Positions 25,401-37,400 of a DNA stretch of 64,000 nucleotides are shown here, in pieces. The stretch is from Toxorhynchites rutilus septentrionalis (Eukaryota > Arthropoda > Insecta > Diptera > Culicidae). How positions within the stretch are numbered: the stretch's first letter is position 1; every line of letters starts with the position of its first letter. The stretch covers positions 49,487,619-49,551,618 of the forward strand of contig NC_073745.1 of NCBI RefSeq assembly GCF_029784135.1, written 5' to 3'. The translations under genes and the position numbers were made by a program. Below the pieces are notes generated by a model, which saw nothing but the letters and a program-made list of their open reading frames with translations, was not told where the DNA came from and searched no databases.

Positions 25401-28400
25401 AATATACTTGTTGACAGCTTTAATCATATCTCATTACGATTCCCAAACCGGATACCCGTACAGGGTACGATTTTCAATGGAAGCTTTCGATTTCAACAAG
25501 ACACGGTAAATGTCAATGACTGTGGGCTCGACACAATGATGACCGGCAACTTTGTAACGGCCTGGGAGAAGCATCAGCACTTGTGGCAGTGGGTAGCAGC
25601 TCGCGCGAAACTTCGCCGCCAAAGGCCAATTGCAAGCAACGATGATTGAATCAATACACGTTTTGTGCGCGATTAATAAAGACGTGCGCCAAACCTCTAT
25701 TTTTTTTTTTTTTTTGAGTGCCCGGTTCACTCTCCCCTATCACAACCGGGGCGCGTGAAGCATGCCAAATCGAGCAGAGCTTCAGGCAATATCAGAGTGG
25801 CAGCGGCGCAAGTTTGTATCTTGCTGTCGCGCATCCCACAGCCACATAGGTGCGCACATGCCGCAAAGGTGCGAATTTATGGCAGAGCACCGAATGCTTA
25901 AAGATCAAATGTCGTGGAAACATTAGTCTTCTTCTCGCGTTCATATGTCACAACAACATCATCATCATCATCATCATCAAATGGTAGGAATGCCGACTAG
26001 AAGGCGCCTCGATCTTGCATCACCTGAGTCGGCGGTGTTGTTCAAGAACAAAAAAATATGTTCGTACTGAATCAGAAAGTCGTGCCACGAAAACCATACT
26101 CATTGCACTTCAAATGCCTGTGCGACCGATCAATTTGTTTCCTCGTTGGTTCGAGTTTCGAAGATTCCCCACGAGCGAAAATATGTTTTAGTGACATTTG
26201 AGAAGCATCAATTGAACATTATGCTCTGGGGGCTGATATTTCACTTATTGAGATCTCATCAGTATTCAATATCGGAAGGATGGTTCACCTGATGAGCTCA
26301 AATGAAGAAATAATTTTCGAATCATTATTTTATTATCCTATTTACATTCTATTTCGAACAAGTGGTATTTATAATTTCCAATTTTTTCTCTCTTCTTAAA
26401 GCTACGGCCACCGGGCGAACAAAGCGACAGGCGGAGGAAACCAAAAAGGAAGAGTCATTCGAGAAAGAGCTTTGCAAAGACAAAGATGCCGGTGAATGGT
26501 TCCGATTGGTCGCCGGCGAGGGAGATAACTGCCGTGATGTCATCCAGTGCACATCGTCGGTGAGTAATTTCATGCATTTTCTCATGTTTTGGTAAGGTAA
26601 ACTACTATTCAAGTCGAATCGTCTTGAATCACATGTTCTGAACTAGTCGTCAATCACCTCCCAGTTGAGTCGCTCATCAATGTTTATCAAAACACTCACG
26701 AGTGGTCGATAATAATATAATGGGTTGGGAAAATTGTTTTCACGTTGGAGGCTTTATTCAGCATAGTTAGAATGGTTCGATTTAGTTCAAATGAACACAG
26801 TTTGGTACGAAATTTTATCCTTCAAGTGCAACTCACAATAACTCGATCGTGTTTGCAAAAGCGAGATAACTAGGCGAGAACTATTGCAACATATTGGATT
26901 TCTATTCTTTAATCTAGTTAATAATAATATATAATATGTAATATATAATAATATATATTCTATAATAGTATTCAATTAATCATGACACGATAAGTTTCCG
27001 GTCCAGTGTGCAAATAGCATCTAGTGACTAAATGTTGATACTGATCTTCGAACAATACGTTTTAAAATGTGATGACAGTCTGACATTTTTTACACAAGTT
27101 ACCTTGTCATAGATTCATCATCGCACTAAATTGAATTTTTTCCATTGATTTGAAGTTAGCGAAATTAGGTCCACAGAAGCGTGTGTAATTAAAAAAATAA
27201 ATTACAGGAATATACAAAAATCATGTGCGTCTGTCAACAGCAGGGCTTTCAAAATAACAGACCTGAAACTTGTTTAATAGAGTATATTAAAATCGAACAA
27301 TGTTGTTTTTACACCATTTTAGGTAAGGCATAATTAATGTCAGGAAACTCTGGATCGAAGACACCCCTGCTCTTTTTTCTAACGTTCTAAAATATGTTAT
27401 GGTATTTTATAAGTCCTGCATGAATGCATGCTCAGTTTTGTTTCACTTATTGCTGGCCATTTTATATGCAGATCATGCGAATAAAATCATTCTAACGAGA
27501 CTGCTCACTGTTGAGAAAAAAAATGTAAGGGGTTGTAGCTAGGAGACGACCGCATTTTCGACGTAAAAACTCCTCAATTATATTATACAATCCACTTGTT
27601 TACCACTTCAAATATTATTTTAGAATGCATCGAAATTTTTGAAATAACTTTTTAGTTTTTTTTTACTGTTAGCACTTCAGTAGTAAAAATTTTCATTTGA
27701 AGTTCGAACAATTTTGAACCATATTAGAGAATAACATGGATATCGCTACCAGACTGTGGATTTACATATTAGATATATAATATATGTGCTCCCGTGGCCG
27801 AGTGGTTAGCGCCACACTTAACATGGCGGGGGTTCGGGTCCGATTCCCGTTCTGGTCGGGGGAATTTTTCGTCAAGGAAATTTCTACCGACTTGCACTGT
27901 GTTCACACGTATTCTAGAGCTTGCCACTCTGAATGTACTAATAAAAACAACTAATAAATACTAACAAATAAAAATGATGCAAGTAATAAAGGGTGTGTCA
28001 CATCAAATTGCATCACGGAAAAAACGCTGTAGAAATTCGCCCAGTAGAACGATCCTTTTGAAAATTTTAGACAGTAAAATAAAAATCATTAAACAACTTT
28101 TGGCATTTTCTTTTTATTCATACTTCGAGCCCAAGCCCGTATGCTCGCACCTTCCTCTTTACCCCGTCCATAAGGTTCTGTACAACGTCAGGTTGTAGTT
28201 TTTTTTTTAGCAGAAATCCATTTTCTCTTGAAGTCCGCCTGCGATTTGACAACTTTTGGGTTCTTCCGGAGGGCCTGCTTCATAATCGCCCAATATTTCT
28301 CTATTGGTCGAAGCTCCGGCGCGTTGGGCGGGTTCATTTCCTTTGGCACGAAGGTGACCCCGTTGGCTTCGTACCACTCCAACACGTCCTTTGAATAGTG

Positions 28401-31400
28401 GCACGAAGCGAGATCCGGCCAGAAGATGGTCGGGCCCTCGTGCTGCTTCAATAGTGGTAGTAAGCGCTTCTGTAGGCACTCCTTAAGGTAAACCTGCCCA
28501 TTTACCGTGCCGGTCATCACGAAGGGGGCGCTCCGCTTTCCGCAAGAGCAGATCGCTTGCCACACCATGTACTTTTTGGCAAACTTGGATAGTTTCTGCT
28601 TGCGAATATCCTCCGGAACGCTGAATTTGTCCTCTGCGGAGAAGAACAACAGGCCCGGCAGCTGACGAAAGTCCGCTTTGACGTAGGTTTCGTCGTCCAT
28701 TACCAGGCAATGCGGCTTCATCAGCTTTTCGGTTTACAGCTTCCGGGCTCGCGTCTTCCCCACCATGTTTTGCCTTTCGTCGCGGTTAGGAGCCTTCTGA
28801 ACATTGTATATACGCAGGCCCTCCCGCTGTTTGGTCCGCTGGACGAATGAACTTGAAATATTCAGCTTATTGGCGACATCCCGGACCGAATTTCTCGGAT
28901 CACGTCTAAACTGCTTAACTACGCGCTTGTGATCTTTTTCACTGACGGAGCATCCATTTTTTCCGTTCTTCACCTTCCGGTTGATGGTTAGGTTCTCGAA
29001 GTATCGTTTTAGTACTCTGCTGACCGTGGATTGGACGATTCCCAGCATCTTATCGATGTCCCGATGTGACAACTCCGGATTCTCGAAATGAGTGCGCAGG
29101 ATTAATTCACGACGTTCTTTTTCGTTCGACGGCATTTTTCCAAATTTACGAAAAATTGACAGTGAATCATGGCCAACGTGATCTATACACTCTTATCTGA
29201 TTATAAGCGAAAGCTGAAGATATAATTCCTAAAAATTAAATTTCTACAGCGTTTTTTCCGTGATGCAATTTGATGTGACACACCCTTTACTACGTGGAGA
29301 CGGCGAAATTCTTCTAGGAACGTAAGGTACAAGATATATAATATATTAATATATTACATTTACGATTGAACAGCGCTACCAACCCGCACCAGAATTTCTC
29401 ATTCCCACTTAGATATCGATCACAAACTATAAACTGTTATATTCCGCTTGAGGTGGAATCGAACACCACAACATGCAAGGTTTTCCTACGGGGATTTGAA
29501 AGCATACTTCCATGAAATATACGTTGTATCTGAACAAATGCAGTATATATCTATATTCCAAAATTCTAGATACTCTTCATATCCACACTAGCACAAAAAA
29601 AAATCCGTAAGCATATTTTTTTTTGTAGCACACCTTGATACGGAGGGCTACCTCTTTATATATCGAGCTATGTGTATATTATGTTTGAAATCAGCACAAG
29701 GCATGTAAGGCTTTGTAAGTTAAAACTTTGAACAGTTGCCATGCAAAATCAATTCATGCATTGTAATAGGTTATGTTCTTCGTTACAAGTAAATTTGATG
29801 AACGTCCTATTACGTTTGATATGATGCCTAGGAGTACCAAAATATGTGAATGGAAGAATTGTCAAACGATCATTGTATTTTACATTTCCCTCTGATATTA
29901 TTACACATCTCATGTTTACGTAGTTCTCGAACCGCGAAAGTTCATTCACCTATAATATCCGAAACGACGGTTTTCCCAGGCTTCTCAGTTTAAAAGTACG
30001 TTTTAGGGAAACATATTCCGGTCTGCACAACGACAAGCGAGTATAAAAGTATTCAACACCAAAAATTACCCCCGACTTGCATGTATTTGCAAAGTGGATT
30101 CCACCAGGCACATTGATTTTGAAGTCTGTGTTGGGGAAACCGTAACTCGGGCCAATCAAAACTTGGCAGTTAGGACGTTTAGATAGCACTTGACATTTTT
30201 CAGTCATTCAATTGTTTATCTCATGAAAAATAACATTTTATTAATTGTGATAAACGCGGAGAAATATTTCCTATCAATTGATGCAAACATCTTTTCGATC
30301 TATTAGGGAATGTTCGAGTTACGGGTAGGGTAGCAGACAAATCGACAGAACAAATGTATGGGAAAAAAGAAACTCTTCCAGTTTTCATGAATTTAAACCG
30401 GTTATAGATTAGCGAATTGTAATGTATAGAATATTAAACAAATCTTAGTGAACTTCCGATTCGATTGGTATGCAAATTCATTCACAGTGAAATTCATTCA
30501 CAGTGAAAATAGTTATTAACGTTAACTTTATTTCATAAAAACGTGACCTGTTTTCTGATTTGGCACCATTCCTGAAAGACGTAGTTCTACGTCGAAACAC
30601 TAATCCATTCAAATATTTTATATTTTTATATGAAGATCAATAAAAATATTCTACTGTAATTATACAACAAGTTCATAAAAATCCACCGAAACAATAGTTA
30701 TAATTTTAATAATTCATTCCATATCTTCTTAACTCGTCATTTATTGTTTCATCCATTTCATTTGGAATGCATGGTAGTTTTTTTTAATCACCTTCCGCTA
30801 TCCCCCACATCAAAGAGCTCGAATGAGCCCCCTGGTAGTGGACGCAACTATCTCAGCTCGAACTGTGCAGCAAAAAAATAATATGTAACAAAAAAAAGCT
30901 AATAAACTAATAAAAATAAGCTGACAAAAGAAGACTAAAAATTTGAAAAATATGTGTGTGACAGCAAAAGTCATTTATTTGAAATGGGTGTGAAGTCCCA
31001 GTGGAAGAATATTCCTTTTAAGGGACTCACTTTTGACATTTGAGGAGAAGCTAATGATATTATTTTTGTCAATTATGATTCAGGACTGATTTGAAATTGA
31101 ACTTTCAGAAAAGTTGCTTTAATATTTTTAAATCTTAATATTCAAAGTACTGGTATTCTGGTATTGAACAATTTGGCTTAAGCCGTTCTACTGGCTCTAA
31201 TGTTCAAAAAAATCTTCTTTTTTTTATATAAATCGTTTATTTTTACAGGCTCAGTTACATTAGAAAAATCTTCTTGATTTTATCCTTTTTTGTTTGGGAA
31301 GTGAAGGCAAAGTTAAATGGTGATAATTGCTCCGAATTAGAGTTCATTCGAGTTATAATTTAGACGAGAATTTCTATAATTTCGAAATATAATAATTTTT

Positions 31401-34400
31401 AAAAAATAAAAAATATAATTATTTCTATAATTTGTTCGAAATGTCCACCGTTTTTTTAAATGACACTAATATTTTTTATGAATGTCAATAAAAATTTCGG
31501 ATATGGTTGAAAAACTCTCGTGAATATCAGCAGAAAATACATTGGTAGAAAATACTAGCAGAGAAATACTCACAGAAAAAAAAGGAAAAAAAAATTCACA
31601 GGAGGGTTGTGTCTGAGACACGACCGCATAATTGACGTAGGATTACGTTAGGCTATGTGTTGATTTTGGATATGTTTGAAGAATTACATTGTTAAACTCT
31701 TTGATAATGATTTGGTGACCATGAAAAGGGCCGTTTTGTTTGGTTGTTGGGTATTGTTTGTTCACTCCACCAGTGTTTACCAAGTGATGATGACAGAAAG
31801 ATGGTAAACAGTCGCTGGACGGTGCGAATCAGATAAAAGATACCGAAGTGGAACGAGATTGAAAAAACCGCCCTCTGTGATCCCAGACGAGATGCCTCCT
31901 GTGTTATGTATGGATGAAATAAAGGAAAAAAAACTCACCAATGTAATATAAGATAATTACCAATACCGAACACAATTATCAATTTTTCTCATCAGTATAA
32001 AAATGGTACTTTAATATAGAGGAAACATATTTGAAATGAAAAAGGTAATTTTCTTTTATAATTTATACTTTCTAGGTGTTTATTCAACCCAATCCGAATT
32101 TTAATTGGATTAACAATACCTAATGCTATATGTAGAGCATATGGGAAATCAAATTTCTAATATTTCTTCACTTTTCTAATTTTTCTCTTCGTATAAACTT
32201 TCCTTGAGTGAAAATGAGTGAAAAAAAAACAGACAGCTTAAACCAAACGACTCGTTCTCAAGCGGGAACACATCTTGGTTTTTATGTATGAAAATTGAAA
32301 TAAATCGTTTCATATATCAAGTCATTTTTAACACAACTGCTACCATATACAATTTTACACCTACACTTGTGCTAAATTTTTCACAATGCATGATCGGTCA
32401 TTGATATGAAATTTCACGAAGCAACTAGCATTAAAATTCCAAATTTAAATTTTATTAGCTAGAATTATTGGTATCACTCACCTTCTTCTTCTTCTTCAAT
32501 GGCACTAACGTTCCTAGAGGAACTTCGCCGTCTCAACGTAGTATTACTTGCGTCATTTTTATTTGTACTTAGTTGAGATTTCTATGCCAAATAACACGCC
32601 TTGAATGCATTCTGAGTGGCAAGCTCTAGAATACGCGTGATCACAGTGCAAGTCGGAGGAAATTTCTTTGACGAAAAATTCCCCCAACCAGAACGGGAAT
32701 CGAACCCGAACACCCGGCATGTTAGTTATGACGCTAACCACTCGGCCAAGGGAGCAATCACTCACCTTACTTGCAATATAAAAATGCCCCCGACTTGCAT
32801 TTATTTGCAATGTCGATTTCCCCCAGGCAGCTTGATTTTGATGTCTCTGTTAGGGAACACATTTCGGTAGGAACAAAAGTTCCCCCTCACTTTCATGTAT
32901 TTGCAATGACGGTTTCTCCCAGGCAGCTTGGTTTTGATGTCTCTGTTAGGGAACACATTTCGGTAGAAACAAAAGTTCCCCCTTACTTGGTTTTGATGTC
33001 TCTGTTAGGGAACACATTTCGGTAGGAACAAAAGTTCCCCCTACATTCATGTATTTGCAATGGCGATTTCCCCCAGACAGCTTGGTTTTGATTTCTCTGT
33101 TAGGGACCGGACGCATGTATCGTCAATTTCGACCAATCAGAAATGGGTAATTCCGTTAGGAGAGGGGTTGATATTTTTCAATTGTTCGATAGTTAGTTTC
33201 ATGACATATATTATTTTCTTCAATATAAAAAATTGTTATGGAGTGCCGAAATCGATTGACGCAAAAATTTCATCAATCCAGCGTGAAATGACTGAGCAAT
33301 AAGCGTTTGAAATTGGACAATTTTCACGATGTGCTCGATTTTCGATTTTCAATTTGTACCCCAATATGTTCCCGAAAGACGTAATCCTACGTCAAAAAAT
33401 AAACGACCAGATTTACTTGAAGCAAACAAAAAACACCGAACAGCGAGCGGGAAACACCTAAAATGCCAGAAGTAACCACCACTAGCAACAGGTACCGCCG
33501 ATCTCCAAGCCACCAACAGCCGCCATATCGGTTCAGTCCAGGCAAATGGATGGCTTCCTCCTTCTGTTTGCCTCTCTTTTGACGAAGTGATGGAAAGGGT
33601 GCCAGGAAAAGTGTCCTCCTTCAGCAAACAAAAAAACTTTGACAGCGGTAGGTCAAAGTCATTGTAAATGAAAATGGAACGCCAATTGCGCCAAGCGCGA
33701 AACCCGAATAAGAAATCGTCCGATTTGAAGCGTTTTTGTTTTGTTGTATTTCTACCTGCCTGTAGATCAATAGTATAGAGAGAAAATCGAAAAATTTTCG
33801 GAGAAGTTTAAAGAAAACTCGAAAAAATCGAATTGATTTCCCATATGTTTTACAATTACACTCGGAAACGACATACACCCCCAATTTCATGGATAATGAA
33901 TGAAAATAACTGAAGAGCGGAAAACGAATATAATCATGTTTTGACTTCCGGTTTGCTGATAATTACTCTAAATTACCAACAATGATGAATGCCCCCCATG
34001 ATATGGGTATTGGGTGAAAGGGCTATAATAGTGGAAATCGAATATCGTCTTCCGATGCCATTTTGAAAACGAAGATGGTGGCTTCCGGTTAATTGAAAAC
34101 GGCGCTAATAGACCGGAAATGAAATTAGAACAGTTAGAGAACAGTTGAGTTAGAACATTTGACATTATCACAAATTCGTTAGGTAGCGCCATTCCCGAAA
34201 TCCAAGGGGTGGTCGGTTTAGGGCCACCGGTCGGACTAGGGCAAGCTTCTCCTATTTGTTCCTAGGAGGAGCGCTTCTAATGTGAACCGAAAATAGTAAA
34301 AAATTCTCAGTTGGAAACGCGCTTTGAAATTATGAATTTAAATTTACTTTTCTGTATCAAACATGTTTACATGTAACGAAGAAACATGTTATTTACAAGT

Positions 34401-37400
34401 TAATCAAGGACCTTGAGTGGAAATTGTGTCTGAAAATAATTTTTTGGTAGAAGTAACAGAGAATTTATATTAAGAATTGTGAACGGCCAATTAGAAGATT
34501 AATCAATGAAGAGTTCTGCGATTAAACCCACGAACCTTCACTTAGTAAGAAAACGTGAATGTTCGAAAAAAAATCATATAAGAAATCCATTTTGGGCGGG
34601 ACGAAGTTCGCCGGGTCAGTTATCACATTATGGAAATTTAAGAATAAACTACTTAGCACTAATATTTAGTGCCCATGACAGGGGTCGTACATCCATACCA
34701 TACATAACATACCATACATACCATACCTTCACGTTTCTTAATCAGTTTAATCTACCTTCGGCAATACATAAAACCACAACGATGTGTGCGTGTGATTCAA
34801 AAATGCAGAAGTACTCTCCAACCAAACGGCATGTAAATTGACCGAACACCAAATAAAATTGCACCGCTATTTGCAATATATATTCCCATTCTTCCTTTGT
34901 ATCGAGCAAAACCTTAGTGACATTAGTAAAGAATATTGTATGCTCGCTGGATTGAGAACATACTTTAAAATCGCGAATGGGTTATTTATACCAACTAAGT
35001 TAAAAACGGACGCTGCTTAAGATGCAATGTTTTTTCTCCACATCGTCCGTGGAACGAAGGTTGCATTTGCATTTCGAGCGAACCTTTTACACTCCATTTG
35101 GCACTCTAAGATACTAAAAGACGAAGTTTTACGTTAATTACAATTAAAACCGCTTGAGAGTTTTCTTTCAAAAAGAATATCATTTTTTGGAATACAGACC
35201 CCGTTCGATTTTGGCAATTCGCCCGAATATTTTGTGTTGCCAAAATCAAACCGTCCAGAAACGAACGGTTTCTTTCCATATTTTTTAAAAAATTTTTAGT
35301 GGTTAAAAATATTTAGGGATCAATGAAAAATTACATGACGCGAATATTTTAGTTTTTGCACTCCTCGGGTACACTATGGTATACACTGAAGAGTCCACTA
35401 CTCCCGGGCTAAGGATGGCAAAATATAGAATAACCTTTATGCCATGCACAAATGCTACGGGTACTCACAAATTGCCGATGTTTATAATTGGAAAAACTAA
35501 GAACTCATGGGGCATTCAAAAACGTTCAAATTCCTGTTGAATATGCCGCTTTGAAAAATGCATGGACCACTCGCGACATATTTCAGAAGTGGTTACACGA
35601 GTTTATCGTACCAAATCTTCGAAAATTTTCCAGTAGAGTGGAAATCAAACCAAAGGCCGTTCTCCTTCTTGACAAGTGTACGGCCCATCATTTCCAACAT
35701 GAGCAGATTTCGGATGACGGCTTGACAGAGGCCATTCATTCAAATTACATTCAAAACAGGTCATTCAAATTACCGAAACCCGATACCGAGACAAATTGCA
35801 TCTTGAAATCGCCAATGAGTCCAACTTTAAGCAACGGATTAAGAAAATCAACCATAAAGACGTTCCTTTTTGGCTGCATGAAGCATGGATTGATGTCTCC
35901 GAAATAGTGATTCAACGATCTTGGAAAAATATAGGCTGGATAGTTGGAACTGCTGAACGAATTCGACGTTCCTTTGCGTATATTGTTCAACTCCCAGAGT
36001 TTCCGAACATCCGAACATCCCCGAACATCGACACAGTTAAAACAACGGAATACTCGAGAAAGAATTTTGCGTTGATGAATATTCAGACGCGAAAATTATC
36101 GCTCTGGTGCTGAATCAGAACGACAAAGGCTACGACGGCATAGAAGAAAAAGGAAATAACGAACATTTCTTGGATAAACAAATAGACGAATATTCGATTT
36201 TGGTGGACATCGTACTTCCAGGTCCAGCGTTGACCCGAACTCACCAAGTCGCTCAAGAACTGAATGGCTGAGGACAAACACTCCGAGATGGCTGATATGT
36301 TTCGAAATCATTGTGAATGATGCTGTGTTTTCCTGTTGCAAAAACTATTTATCATTAGATCAGCCCGGATTCTTTCCAAAAAGATCAGTCGATACCAATT
36401 TGATCAACTTTGTTCATTTTGTCTGCGCAGCATGGAGCAAGACACTCAAGTAGACGCAGTGTATACAGACCTTAAGGCTGCTTTCAACCGTGTCGATCAC
36501 AAAATACTGATAGTAAGATTGAACAAACTCGGTATTTCCTCCAGATTTCCAATGGTTGAACTCCTATCTAACAAACCGGCGGATGTGTGTCAAAATTGGA
36601 CCTGCGCAGTCTGCGGCATTCACTTCCTCGAGAGTGCCTCAAGGAAGCAACCATTGTTGTTCTCACATTTTCATCAACGGAATGTCCTTTTTACTTCCAC
36701 CTGGATGCCGCTTATTCTACGCAGATGACGTGAAAATGTATATGGTAATCAGGAACGCTCTTGATTGGCCTAGGCTCTAGAATATGGTCGACAGTTTTGA
36801 AGAATGGTGCTCGAGAAATATAATGTCGATCAGTATCTCGAAATGCGGTACTTTTTGTTTCCATCGGAAGCTAAAGCCAATTGCGTTTGGCTACTCCATC
36901 TCTGGTCAAGTGCTATCGCGAGTGAGCCACATCCGTGACACTTGATAAAGCACTTAGCTTCCGACTGCATTTCAGCGAAATAATCGCTAAAGCCAACCGG
37001 CAGTTAGGATTTATCCTGAAAATTACAAGCGAATTCCGTGATCCACACGAAACATTTCCGAATACAATGTTGTTTATCATAAATTGAGACATTTTGCATT
37101 ATTTGAAAATGCAAACAACATTTACTTGAATAAAAATGAAATAAGAAAGAGAAAATTAATTTTTCAATAATAATTTCTTAAGGACAAGATCATTGGAAAC
37201 TACAACTGGCTGCCTCTGAGGTTTTTACCATGCCATCAAGCATATTTTGAGGCACACATCACAACAAACTCAAACGTCTCATCTCTGATATTGTTACTCG
37301 TAGCTTGCTGCAATGCAGCATACATGGATTAACAATTACAGGTACGAGACATTTGTTTTTGTTGAGATGTGTACCTCGATAAATGCGGGGTGGCAGGTTG

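Noticed and set aside
25948..25979. CRISPR-like or other spaced repeat array
   Set aside because: It is a plain ATC microsatellite; no CRISPR arrays are expected or seen in this eukaryotic sequence.
32771..33025. 84-codon repeat protein frame
   Set aside because: Produced by a 96-bp satellite whose period is divisible by three; the related older units are not open.
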